DNA from: JAWLHU01 sp049324875
GTDB lineage: Bacteria; Bacillota; Sulfobacillia; Symbiobacteriales; Symbiobacteriaceae
Length of the DNA: 64,000 nucleotides
Assembly (NCBI GenBank): GCA_049324875.1
Contig: JBMONC010000059.1
Location: forward strand, 1-64,000
Reading direction: 5' to 3'
Made by a program: the position numbers and the translations under genes
Notes under the pieces: generated by a model
Database searches by the model: none
What the model saw: only the letters and a program-made list of their open reading frames with translations
What the model was told of the DNA's origin: nothing
Part shown: one piece after another, positions 39,416 through 46,961 of the stretch
How the letters are laid out: each line of letters starts with the position of its first letter
How positions within the stretch are numbered: the first letter of the stretch is position 1

Positions 39416-41017
39416 CTAGGACAGACCCTCTTCCAGGAACCGGAGCAGCGCCTCATCCCCCACCCGGTTGGCCCAGCGCTGGAACCGCTCGCCGGGGGCC
39501 CGGGTGGCCAGGTAGGCCCGGAAGAGCCGCTCCAGGGCATCGGGGACGTCAGCCGCCGCCGCCCGGTAGCCGATCCGCCGGCCGAAGGCCGCCTCGGCGC
39601 CCAGCCCGCCGTGGAGGAAGAAGTCGAAGCCGTCGCCGCCGTTCACCGCCACCCCCTGCAGCCCGATGTCGGCGATCCAGTGCTGGCCGCAGGAGTTGGG
39701 GCAGCCGGTCACGTGGAGCTTCACCTGCTCCCCGAACTCCGGGAAGCGCCGCTCCATCTCTGCCTTCAGGTTGTCGCTGAACCGCTTGGTCTCCACGATC
39801 GCCAGCTTGCAGTACTCCGAGCCGGTGCAGGAGATCGTCCCCCGGTGGAAGGGGGAGGCCTCCAGGGGGATGCCCACCGCCCCCGCCGCCGCCCGGAAGG
39901 CGGGGAGGTTCGCCTCCGGCAGGTTGAGGATCAGGATGTTCTGCATCGCCGTCAGCCGGAGCTGCCCGTCGCCGTAGGTGTCGGCCAGGTCGGCGATCCG
40001 GCTGAGCTGCGCCGGGGTGAGCCGGCCCACCGGCACCGAGAAGCCGGCGTAGTAGAGCCCCTCCTCCTTCTGCGGGTGGATGCCCACATGGTCCCGGTAG
40101 CTCTCCTCGGGCAGCACCTCCTCCACCGCCGGGTCCAGCCGGTAGCCCAGCCGGCGCTCCACCTCGGCCAGGAAGGAGTCGGCGGTCCAGCCGTGGTCCA
40201 GGAACAGGAACTTCATGCGGGCCTTCTGCCGGTTGATCCTCAGCTCGTCGCTGTCCCGGAAGATGGCGACCACCGCCTCCAGCACCGGGATCACCTGCCC
40301 CCAGGGGATGAAGGCGTTCAGCTTCAGCGCCATGTGGGGCCGAGTGGAGAGGCCGCCGCCCACCCGGATGTGGAAGCCGACCTCCTCACCCCGCCGGACG
40401 GCGGTCAGCCCCACGTCGTTGATCTCGGGGTAGGTGCACCAGTGGGGGCAGCCGGTGATGGTCATCTTGAACTTCCGGGGGAGGTTGGCGAAGGCCGGGT
40501 TGCCGTTGAAGTGGCGGTCCACCGCCAGGGTGAGCGCCGTGGTGTCGGCGATCTCGCCCTGCTCGTGGCCGCTGAGCGGGCAGCCGGTGACGGTGCGGGT
40601 GTTGTCGCCGCAGGAGCCCATGGAGATCAGCCCCACCGACTCCAGCTCCTCCCAGACCCTGGGGAGATCCTCGATGGTGATCCAGTGAAGCTGGAAGTTG
40701 GCCCGGGTGGTGATGTCCAGGCTCGACTGGGCGAACCGCTCCGAAACCTCGGCCACCTTGCGGGCCTGCTGGGCGGTGACCACCCCGTTGGGGGTGCGGA
40801 TCCGCATCATCAGGTAGGGCACCGCCTTGCCCCGGACCCCTCCCCCGTCCCCCTGGGTGTAGATGCCCCAGTGCTTGAAGCGGATGTTCAGGTCCTCGTC
40901 GGGGATGGAGTCGAAGCCCTCCCGGGCGTAGCGCTTGATATCTTCCAGGATCGACCAGGGGGCCTTCTCACGCTTCACCCGCTCCACCCGCTGGGCGGGG
41001 GTCTCCTTGACGCTCAT
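39416..41017 (-). CDS. Ferredoxin-dependent nitrite/sulfite reductase
   Basis: This 533-residue siroheme and 4Fe-4S enzyme carries out the six-electron reduction of sulfite or nitrite. The cluster cysteines are in SCTGSEYCK (Cys-x5-Cys) and GCPNSCG (Cys-x3-Cys). Two pseudo-symmetric repeats are visible, each beginning near TTRANFQLHWI and TAMQNILILNL. Several family members use either substrate and no flavoprotein subunit is adjacent, so I do not choose between them. The ATG at 41017 has AAGGAG 10 bp before it and lies inside the upstream gene (50-bp overlap), so it is translationally coupled to siroheme synthesis. Confidence 0.9.
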   Translation of the reverse strand: MSVKETPAQRVERVKREKAPWSILEDIKRYAREGFDSIPDEDLNIRFKHWGIYTQGDGGGVRGKAVPYLMMRIRTPNGVVTAQQARKVAEVSERFAQSSLDITTRANFQLHWITIEDLPRVWEELESVGLISMGSCGDNTRTVTGCPLSGHEQGEIADTTALTLAVDRHFNGNPAFANLPRKFKMTITGCPHWCTYPEINDVGLTAVRRGEEVGFHIRVGGGLSTRPHMALKLNAFIPWGQVIPVLEAVVAIFRDSDELRINRQKARMKFLFLDHGWTADSFLAEVERRLGYRLDPAVEEVLPEESYRDHVGIHPQKEEGLYYAGFSVPVGRLTPAQLSRIADLADTYGDGQLRLTAMQNILILNLPEANLPAFRAAAGAVGIPLEASPFHRGTISCTGSEYCKLAIVETKRFSDNLKAEMERRFPEFGEQVKLHVTGCPNSCGQHWIADIGLQGVAVNGGDGFDFFLHGGLGAEAAFGRRIGYRAAAADVPDALERLFRAYLATRAPGERFQRWANRVGDEALLRFLEEGLS

Positions 41018-41663
41018 GGGCTGCCAACTCCTTCATGATCTCTTCCAGGAGGCTCTCCACCGCCTCGCCGCGGGCCAGCCGCTCCAGGGCGGATCCCAGG
41101 GCGACCGATCGGAGAAGATGGGACCGGTCGGCCCGGGAGAGGCCGGGCTGCTGCTTCAGGCGGCGCCGGAGCCGGCCCAGCAGGTGGGCCAGGGCGCCGT
41201 ACTCGGGGCCGATCACCGGGGCGATGGCCTCCCGGATCCGCCGGGCCAGCGCCGGGGAGGCGCCCCCGGTGGCCACCGCCACCGTCACCGGCCCCCGGTG
41301 CAGCTCCGCCATCAGGGCGGCGTTGCCGGCCTCCCCGTCGCCCGCCACCAGCGCCAGGCGCCCCTCCGCCTCGGCCTCCGCCGCAGCCGCCCCGTCCACC
41401 TCGGGGAGGCCGGTGGCGGCAACGGTCAGCAGCGCCCCGCGGGTGTCGCCGGGCTCAAAGGGGCGGCGGAGCCAGGTGACCGGCAGGGCGGCGAGGCCGG
41501 GGGTCACGGCGGGGCTGATCACCGTCACCGCCGCCCCGGCCGCCAGCAACTTCCGCACCTTCCGCTCGGCCACCGGCCCGCCGCCGATCACCACCGCTCG
41601 CCGGCCCTCCAGGCGGAGCGAGAGGCTCAAGCTGCGGCTGGCTGGGTCGCGGCTCAACAGCAC
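40968..41663 (-). CDS. Precorrin-2 dehydrogenase (Met8p/CysG N-terminal type)
   Basis: This 231-residue NAD-dependent enzyme oxidises precorrin-2 to sirohydrochlorin. It has the Rossmann motif VVIGGGPVAERKV followed by LLAAGAAVTVISP and the TGGASPALARRIREAI segment of the family. The start is GTG at 41663 with GGAGGAGGAA directly upstream. It opens the operon dehydrogenase - reductase - methyltransferase - chelatase, a complete set for siroheme and its user enzyme. The C-terminal part may be shorter than bifunctional Met8p, which fits a separate CbiX. Confidence 0.87.
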   Translation of the reverse strand: MLLSRDPASRSLSLSLRLEGRRAVVIGGGPVAERKVRKLLAAGAAVTVISPAVTPGLAALPVTWLRRPFEPGDTRGALLTVAATGLPEVDGAAAAEAEAEGRLALVAGDGEAGNAALMAELHRGPVTVAVATGGASPALARRIREAIAPVIGPEYGALAHLLGRLRRRLKQQPGLSRADRSHLLRSVALGSALERLARGEAVESLLEEIMKELAAHERQGDPRPAGGAGEA

Positions 41664-41713
41664 TTCCTCCTCCTGCGGGGATGGCCCGAACCGGCCTCCC
41701 CGGGGATAGCTCC

Positions 41714-41743
41714 ATGATAGCGCCGGAATCTACAGTAAGTCAA
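41714..41743 (-). promoter_or_regulatory. Promoter of the siroheme/reductase operon
   Basis: On the minus strand TTGACT (41738-41743), an 18-bp spacer and TATCAT (41714-41719) lie 51 bp before the GTG start. Confidence 0.7.
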
Positions 41744-41757
41744 TCGGAATATATGGC

Positions 41758-41775
41758 TTTTGTTCGGGAACAAAA
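41758..41775. promoter_or_regulatory. Perfect palindrome upstream of siroheme promoter
   Basis: TTTTGTTCGGGAACAAAA has 8-bp perfect arms around GG. It lies 15 bp before the -35 and overlaps the U-tract of the preceding terminator. It is a candidate operator, though part is explained by that terminator. Confidence 0.45.
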
Positions 41776-41810
41776 GGCGCCCCCCGGCCGGGCTCCGGCT
41801 GAGGGGCGCT
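41772..41810 (-). terminator. Intrinsic terminator after second KAS III gene
   Basis: On the minus strand a long GC stem (GCGCCCC...GGGGGGCGCC) is followed by TTTTGTT. Confidence 0.85.
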
Positions 41811-41846
41811 CGCACGCCACTTCGTGAGCATGCTCCTTCGCCTCCG

Positions 41847-42869
41847 TTACTCCACGGGTCCCCACTTGATGGCGGTGGCGCCCCAGGCGTAGCCGACCCC
41901 GGCGCTGACGCCCACCACCAGGTCGCCGTCCTTGATCCTCCCCTGCTCCAGCGCCAGGTGAATCGAGAGGATCTGATCGATCTGGCCGATGTGGCCGTAG
42001 TCCTCCAGGTAGATGGCGTGCTCGGTGGTCAGCCCCAGCGCCCCCAGCAGCATCTCATGGGCCGAGCGCTTCATGTGGAGGATGGCGCAGTAGTCGATCT
42101 GGCTGGGCTCATAGCCGCCCTTGGCGCAGGCCTCCCTGACCACCTGGACGAAGTTGGCGTTGGAGACCTCGCCCAGCCGGTTCTTCGTGGTCTCCGGGTC
42201 CAGCACCTCCAGCTGGTAGAGGGAGGAGTCGAAGTTGCGCAGGCCGGCCCTGGTGCCGCCGCCCAGCACGCCCACGGTCTCGGAGAGCGAGCCGTCCACG
42301 ATCACCGCGGAGCCGAGCACCCGGTTCCGGCCATGGTTCTTGCGCAGGAGCATGGCGCCGCCGCCGGCGCCCAGGTTGTACATGAAGGAGACCCGGGGGT
42401 TCTTGTAGTCGATGAAGTCGCCGTTGCGGTAGCCCCCGGCCAGCAGCACGGTCCTGACCCCGTCATCGCTCAGCATCAGCGCCTCCGCCAGCTTCATGCC
42501 CAGCACCCAGGTGCCGCAGCGCAGCTGGACGTCGAAGGCCCAGGCCCGGCTGGCACCCACCGCGAAGGCGGTCTTGATGCCGGCGGTCCAGAGCTGGTAC
42601 TCCTTGTACTCCTCACCGATGTAGATCACCAGGTCGATCTCGCTCGGATCGATTCCGGCCCGCTCAATCGCCTGCCGGGCCGCCTTGATCCCCATGGCGG
42701 CCGTGCCGTCCTCCGGCCCGGCCACCGGCTTCTGCCGGAAGCCCATCTTCTTTTCGATCACGTCCTGCGGCACGCCCGATTCCCGGGCGATGTGGGCCGC
42801 GGTATGCCGCCCCTCCGGAATGTAGATCCCCGTGCTGACCACACCCACGTACGGCCGAGTCTCTGACAT
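41847..42869 (-). CDS. KAS III-like thiolase-fold enzyme, copy 2
   Basis: This 340-residue paralogue of the protein at 25297-26316 has the same active-site numbering: nucleophile Cys118 (VQLRCGTW), His265 in LHMKRS, and His293 (YGHIGQID) where FabH has Asn. The GEEYKEY segment (85-91) is identical in both. The two differ over much of the rest, so this is an old duplication and not a recent copy. GAGGTG precedes the ATG. Unlike copy 1 it stands alone, with a promoter and terminator of its own. Confidence 0.82.
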   Translation of the reverse strand: MSETRPYVGVVSTGIYIPEGRHTAAHIARESGVPQDVIEKKMGFRQKPVAGPEDGTAAMGIKAARQAIERAGIDPSEIDLVIYIGEEYKEYQLWTAGIKTAFAVGASRAWAFDVQLRCGTWVLGMKLAEALMLSDDGVRTVLLAGGYRNGDFIDYKNPRVSFMYNLGAGGGAMLLRKNHGRNRVLGSAVIVDGSLSETVGVLGGGTRAGLRNFDSSLYQLEVLDPETTKNRLGEVSNANFVQVVREACAKGGYEPSQIDYCAILHMKRSAHEMLLGALGLTTEHAIYLEDYGHIGQIDQILSIHLALEQGRIKDGDLVVGVSAGVGYAWGATAIKWGPVE

Positions 42870-42902
42870 CGCAAAGCACCTCGCTTCTGCTGATCAAGAC
42901 GG

Positions 42903-42940
42903 TTTGTACGGCACACGGCATGCTGTCAAGTACATAGTAC
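42903..42940 (-). promoter_or_regulatory. Promoter with palindrome for second KAS III gene
   Basis: On the minus strand a perfect TTGACA (42924-42929) is followed after a short 15-bp spacer by TACAAA (42903-42908). GTACATAGTAC (42930-42940), a perfect palindrome with 4-bp arms around ATA, abuts the -35 and may be an operator. Confidence 0.45.
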
Positions 42941-43029
42941 ATCCATTGAGTTTCGCGGGGGTTACAGAGCGGCTGACGGGGGTGCAAAACCGGGTTCGCC
43001 GTGAAGAGTTGACCCGGAAGCAAGGGAAA

Positions 43030-43057
43030 GGCCACGGTTCACACCGGAACCGTGGCC
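43030..43057 (-). terminator. Terminator after small HTH genes
   Basis: GGCCACGGTTC pairs with GAACCGTGGCC (11 bp) 4 bp past the HTH stop, and TTTCCC follows on the minus strand. Confidence 0.75.
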
Positions 43058-43061
43058 TCGG

Positions 43062-43274
43062 TTATGCGCCCGGGTGCGCCCTCCGGAGCGCCCGCTCGAT
43101 CTCGTCCCGGTCGTAGCGGCGCTGGGAGAGGGGTGAGGGCCCGAGCCGGAGGACCCGGAACCGCAGCCCCAGGATCTCGCACCAGCGCCCGTCGGGGGTC
43201 TCGTACTTCCGCAGGGTGCGGGGATCGACCTTGAGCAGTCGGGCCGCCTCCCGGGTGGTGATCAGGTTCGCCAA
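43062..43274 (-). CDS. Small HTH (MerR/excisionase-like) protein
   Basis: This 70-residue DNA-binding protein has the start TTG at 43274 with GAGGAGG 8 bp upstream. The first 25 residues (TTREAARLLKVDPRTLRKYE) form a MerR/excisionase-type helix-turn-helix. A beta hairpin (LGLRFRVLRLG) and a final helix with RYDRDEIERAL complete the fold, as in BldC-like or Xis-like proteins. It is clearly a paralogue of the 43528-43734 gene. No integrase is present nearby, so a regulator is likelier than an excisionase. Confidence 0.72.
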   Translation of the reverse strand: MANLITTREAARLLKVDPRTLRKYETPDGRWCEILGLRFRVLRLGPSPLSQRRYDRDEIERALRRAHPGA

Positions 43275-43341
43275 CAGTCATGCCTCCTCGCCCTCATGCA
43301 TAGGGATATCCTGGGCAATGGGCACAAACAGATGCACCCGC

Positions 43342-43446
43342 CTAATGGGTCCGGGCCAGCCTGGCCAGCATCTTCTCCCGCCGGCGCAGACCGGTAGGGT
43401 CAATCCCCAACAGCCTCGCCGCCCTTCCAATCGAAATCAGCTTCAC
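43342..43446 (-). CDS. Truncated HTH paralogue, 34 residues
   Basis: A GTG at 43446 with GGGGGG about 9 bp before it opens a 34-codon frame: ISIGRAARLLGIDPTGLRRR, then KMLARLARTH and stop. This matches the helix-turn-helix of both flanking small genes (AARLLKVDPRTLRK and AARMLGVDGDTLRR) but lacks the hairpin and final helix. It may be a decayed third copy or a naturally minimal HTH peptide. The ribosome-binding site and start are well placed. Confidence 0.55.
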   Translation of the reverse strand: MKLISIGRAARLLGIDPTGLRRREKMLARLARTH

Positions 43447-43527
43447 GCAACAACCCCCCGTGCCTGTTCAGGCCTGCCAAATCCTTCATTCCCGAATGCC
43501 TTCAGACAGTCCCAGCCTGCTACCAAC

Positions 43528-43734
43528 CTAGCGCACCCGCTGGATCCGGTCCAGCGCCGCCCGGATCTCATCCGCATCGAACCGGCGCTCGGCGTTGGGC
43601 CTCAGGTCCATCCGGTAGACCTGCAGCTTCACGCCGTAGATCTCCAGGCTGTCCCCGCCCTTCGCCCGCCGGCGGAGCGTATCACCATCCACCCCGAGCA
43701 TGCGGGCCGCTTCATTCAATCGGATCAGGCGCAT
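43528..43734 (-). CDS. Small HTH (MerR/excisionase-like) protein
   Basis: This 68-residue protein starts at 43734 with GAGGTGG upstream. RLNEAARMLGVDGDTLRRRAK is the helix-turn-helix, followed by IYGVKLQVYRMDL and RRFDADEIRAALDRI. It is about 40-50 percent similar by eye to the gene at 43062. It is the first of three tandem genes in the same direction, spaced 81 and 67 bp apart. Confidence 0.72.
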   Translation of the reverse strand: MRLIRLNEAARMLGVDGDTLRRRAKGGDSLEIYGVKLQVYRMDLRPNAERRFDADEIRAALDRIQRVR

Positions 43735-43975
43735 TGCATCCACCTCGTTCAGTCTTGGGGCGCCTTCCGCGCAGTTCGCCCCAGAATTTGTCCGCCGTCC
43801 CATCCCGGTCCAGAAATTCGGTATTCTCGGTCTATTCTTTCAGCCCCCGGCATAGACAAGTACCAGAAGCCGGCGAACAGGATCATGCGGAACGGTTTCC
43901 TCCGCATTCTCGCCCATTCCCCGGCATTCTAAACATAACCACGTGACAATCTGATTCCGTGGGAGGTGTACCTGG

Positions 43976-44215
43976 ATGAGAAAGGAGAAGCCATCGGCCC
44001 TGGTGCAGGCGATCATCCTGGTGACGGCGGTGGTGAACGTGGCCACGGCGGTGCTCAACCTGGGGACCGCAGCCGCCAAGGCGCCGCCGGCGCCCGCGCC
44101 CCCGGCGGCGGCCTGCCCGGCCCCCACCGCCCCCCAGGTGATTCAGTACCTGAATATCCCGCCCGCTCCGGCTCCGGAGAACGGGAAAGAGCCCTCCCGC
44201 CCGGCCGGACAGTGA
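43976..44215 (+). CDS. Small membrane-anchored hypothetical protein
   Basis: This 79-residue protein has one hydrophobic segment near the N-terminus (ALVQAIILVTAVVNVATAVL, residues 8-27) and an Ala/Pro-rich tail with one Cys. GGGAGGTG lies 7-8 bp before the ATG and a hairpin follows the stop, so it is a well-marked single gene. No known family. Confidence 0.68.
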   Translation: MRKEKPSALVQAIILVTAVVNVATAVLNLGTAAAKAPPAPAPPAAACPAPTAPQVIQYLNIPPAPAPENGKEPSRPAGQ

Positions 44216-44227
44216 GAGCTCCCCAGG

Positions 44228-44258
44228 GGGTCTGCCGTGGTGCCAGCACGGCGGACCC
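44228..44258 (+). terminator. Hairpin after small membrane protein gene
   Basis: GGGTCTGCCGTG pairs with CACGGCGGACCC (12 bp with one G-U), then TTCTC. It lies between convergent genes. Confidence 0.6.
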
Positions 44259-44285
44259 TTCTCATGCTATGCGGTTGGCCACCGG

Positions 44286-46001
44286 TTATGCCAGGCCCAT
44301 GCGGGCCAGGGCGTCCCGGCGGACGGCGTCCAGCCGCGCCTGCGCCCCCTCCAGGCTGCTCCCCACCACCGAGACGTAGATCTTCAGCTTGGGCTCGGTG
44401 CCCGACGGCCGGACCATGACAAAGCCGCCGTCGGCGAAGCGGTAGTGGAGCACGTTGGCCCGGCCCAGGGTGAGCGGGTACTCCCGGCCCGAGGCGTGAT
44501 CCACCCCGGTCTCGGTCTGGTAATCGTCGGTGAAGGCGACGGGGATCCCGCCGAAGCTGGCCGGGGGATTGGCCCGCAGCGACTCCATCATGGCGGCAAT
44601 CTGCGCCTGCCCCTCCTTGCCGGGCAGGGTGACGTTGTGCAGCCCCTCCAGGAAGAAGCCGGTCTCCTGCCAGACAGCCAGCAGGGCGTCGTAGAGCGTC
44701 TTCCCCTGCGCCTTGTAGTAGGCGGCCGCGTCGGCCACCAGCAGGGCGGCCATCACGGCGTCCTTGTCCCGCACAAAGGGGGCGGCCAGGTAGCCGTAGG
44801 ACTCCTCGAAGCCGAAGAGGAAGGTGTAGGCGCCGGTCTCCTCAAACTCCCGGATCTTGTCGCCGATGAACTTGAACCCGGTGTGGGTGTCGATCAGCGC
44901 CACGCCGTACCGCCGGCAGAGGGCGGCGACCTGGTTGGAGGTGGCGATCGACTTCAGCACCGCCCCGTTGGCCGGCAGGGTGCCGTTGGCCGCCCGCGAC
45001 TTGATGATGTAATCCACCAGGATCGCCCCGATCTGGTTGCCTGTCAGCAGCCGGTAGCGGCCCTCCCTGTCCAGGGCCATCACCCCGAGCCGGTCGGCGT
45101 CCGGGTCGGTGGCCATGATCACATCCGGCCGCTCCCCCTCCGCCTGCTTCAGCGCCAGGGTGAAGACCTCCGCCTCCTCCGGGTTGGGGTAGGAGACGGT
45201 GGAGAAGTTGGGGTCGGGCTGCTCCTGCTCGGCCACCACGCTCACCTGGAAGCCCGCCTCGCTCAGGGCGGTCCGGACCGGCAGGTTGCCGGTGCCGTGC
45301 AGGGGTGTGTAGAGCACCCGGCAGGCCTCCCGGTGCGCCCGGGGGGTGGTGATCAGCCCCGCCAGCCGGTCCAGGTAGGCCCGGTCGACGCCCTCGGGCA
45401 CCCGCTTCAGCAGCCCCGCTGCCCGGGCCTCCGCCTCCTCCATCGGGTGGATGGTGGTGATGTCGGCAATGGCTCCGATCGCCGCCTGGATCGCAGCCGC
45501 CCGGTCGGGCGGCACCTGGCCGCCATCCTCCCAGTAGACCTTGTAGCCGTTGTACTGGGGCGGGTTGTGGCTGGCGGTCACCACGATGCCGGCGATCGCC
45601 CCCAACTCCCGCACGGCGAAGGAGAGCATGGGGGTGGGGCGCAGGCTGTCCCACAGGTAGGCGGTGATCCCGTTGGCGTTTAGGGTGAGCGCCGCCTCCC
45701 GGGCGAACTCCGGCGAGAAGCGGCGGGAGTCGTGAGCGATCACCACACCGCGCCGCATCGCCTCCTCCCCGAAGGTCCGAATGTAATCGGCCAGGCCCTG
45801 AGTGGCAAGGCGTACCATGTACCGGTTCATCCGGTTGGTGCCGGCGGCGATCACGCCCCGCAGACCGCCGGTGCCGAACTCCAGGTACCGGTAGAAGCGG
45901 TCCTCGACCTCTCGCTCATCCGCCGCAACGGCGGCCAGTTCCTGGCGGGTGGCCTCGTCGAAGTAGGGATGATGGACCCAGGTCTCAACCAGCGACTTCA
46001 T
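44286..46001 (-). CDS. pgcA: Phosphoglucomutase/phosphomannomutase (PgcA type)
   Basis: This 571-residue alpha-D-phosphohexomutase interconverts hexose 6- and 1-phosphates and supplies glucose 1-phosphate for the CDP-sugar operon and cell-wall glycans. The phosphoserine is Ser144 in TASHNPPQYNGYK. The metal loop is DPDADRLG, the sugar loop GFEESYGY and the phosphate loop RPSGTEPKLK. Length equals Bacillus PgcA. Single gene. Confidence 0.92.
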   Translation of the reverse strand: MKSLVETWVHHPYFDEATRQELAAVAADEREVEDRFYRYLEFGTGGLRGVIAAGTNRMNRYMVRLATQGLADYIRTFGEEAMRRGVVIAHDSRRFSPEFAREAALTLNANGITAYLWDSLRPTPMLSFAVRELGAIAGIVVTASHNPPQYNGYKVYWEDGGQVPPDRAAAIQAAIGAIADITTIHPMEEAEARAAGLLKRVPEGVDRAYLDRLAGLITTPRAHREACRVLYTPLHGTGNLPVRTALSEAGFQVSVVAEQEQPDPNFSTVSYPNPEEAEVFTLALKQAEGERPDVIMATDPDADRLGVMALDREGRYRLLTGNQIGAILVDYIIKSRAANGTLPANGAVLKSIATSNQVAALCRRYGVALIDTHTGFKFIGDKIREFEETGAYTFLFGFEESYGYLAAPFVRDKDAVMAALLVADAAAYYKAQGKTLYDALLAVWQETGFFLEGLHNVTLPGKEGQAQIAAMMESLRANPPASFGGIPVAFTDDYQTETGVDHASGREYPLTLGRANVLHYRFADGGFVMVRPSGTEPKLKIYVSVVGSSLEGAQARLDAVRRDALARMGLA

Positions 46002-46042
46002 GAAAATTCGACCCCTCCAGTGATCGGGCTTCTCCTAGTACC

Positions 46043-46072
46043 AACCTAACCCTGAACACGGGCATCGGTCAA
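46043..46072 (-). promoter_or_regulatory. Possible promoter of pgcA
   Basis: On the minus strand TTGACC (46067-46072) and TAGGTT (46043-46048) are 18 bp apart. The -10 is weak. Confidence 0.35.
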
Positions 46073-46075
46073 CCA

Positions 46076-46107
46076 AGAATAACGCCCGGGATGAGAGCCC
46101 CGGGCGC
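46076..46107 (-). terminator. Terminator after alpha/beta hydrolase
   Basis: CGCCCGGG and CCCGGGCG form an 8-bp stem with an 8-base loop; TTATTCTT follows on the minus strand. Confidence 0.82.
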
Positions 46108-46118
46108 ATCCTATGCGG

Positions 46119-46892
46119 TTAGAACCCCATAAAGGCCACCAGCCGGCGGACAAACCGCTCCGGGTCCTCCACGTTGGCGGAATGGCCCACCTCCGGCCAG
46201 CACTCCAGCACCGAGGTCGGGATCTGCCGGTGCATCCGCTCCTGCATCTCCCGGGTGACCAGCAGATCCTTCTCCCCGTAGAGGAGCAGCACCGGCATCT
46301 GCAGCCTGCCCACCTCATCCACCAGGTTCATCGCCTCCAGCGCCTGGCCGTTCCGGGCCCAGGCGCCGGTCGACTTGGCGGCCGACTCCTCCAGGACCCG
46401 GGCCAGGAAGGGATCCTTCGGGGCGGTGGGCGCCATGGCGCCCAGGGCCGCCTTGACGATCTCCGGCTGGTTCCTGATCGCCTCGATCTGGGCGTAGGTC
46501 GCCTCCGGCACCCGCAGGCCGGCGGGTTCGGCAGAGTTGAGCAGCAGCAGCCGCTCCACCAGCTCGGGGTGCTCCACCGCCAGCTGCTGGGCGATGGCAC
46601 CCCCCAGCGAGTGGCCCACCACCGTCGCCCGCCCGATGCCAACCGCCTGTGCGAACTGGAAGATGTCATCGGCCAGGTCGTGCATGCCCCAGGCACCCTC
46701 GGGCTTCTCGCTGTCGCCGCAGCCCCGCAGGTCGGGGGCGTAGGCCTTGAGACCCGCAGGCAGCAGCGCCATCACCCGCTCCCACCAGACCGACGAGGCG
46801 ACATTGCCGTGGATCAGGAGCAGCACCCGGTCTCCGCTGCCGCTCTCCCGGTAGAAGAGGTTGAGACCCTTGGCGATCCGAACGGTAGGCAT
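46119..46892 (-). CDS. Alpha/beta hydrolase
   Basis: This 257-residue serine hydrolase of the alpha/beta fold has oxyanion region LLIHGNVASS, nucleophile Ser95 in VGHSLGG, Asp in GEKDLLV and His in EVGHSANVEDPE. GAGGAGGAG precedes the ATG. It is 69 bp after the acyl-CoA synthetase, but a hairpin lies in between, so it may be transcribed partly by read-through. Substrate unknown; esters or thioesters of fatty acids are plausible. Confidence 0.85.
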   Translation of the reverse strand: MPTVRIAKGLNLFYRESGSGDRVLLLIHGNVASSVWWERVMALLPAGLKAYAPDLRGCGDSEKPEGAWGMHDLADDIFQFAQAVGIGRATVVGHSLGGAIAQQLAVEHPELVERLLLLNSAEPAGLRVPEATYAQIEAIRNQPEIVKAALGAMAPTAPKDPFLARVLEESAAKSTGAWARNGQALEAMNLVDEVGRLQMPVLLLYGEKDLLVTREMQERMHRQIPTSVLECWPEVGHSANVEDPERFVRRLVAFMGF

Positions 46893-46921
46893 GCATAGAC
46901 TCCTCCTCTCGCTGTGGGGGC

Positions 46922-46957
46922 AGAAAGGGCGGCAGAGGGGGTTACCCCTGCCGCCCT
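46922..46957 (-). terminator. Terminator after acyl-CoA synthetase
   Basis: AGGGCGGCAG pairs with CTGCCGCCCT, extended by GGGG/CCCC, and TTTCTG follows on the minus strand. Confidence 0.75.
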
Positions 46958-46961
46958 GGCA

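Noticed and set aside
37502..41038. Plus-strand open frame of 1178 codons over the siroheme operon
   Set aside because: It is antisense to four clear enzymes; composition is low-complexity and no motif is present.
41758..41775. LexA/DinR box
   Set aside because: The Bacillus-type box is GAAC-N4-GTTC; here the order is inverted (GTTC-GG-GAAC), so it does not match.
43062..43734. Prophage or integrative-element excisionase cluster
   Set aside because: The small HTH proteins resemble Xis, but there is no integrase, attachment-site duplication or phage gene within tens of kilobases.
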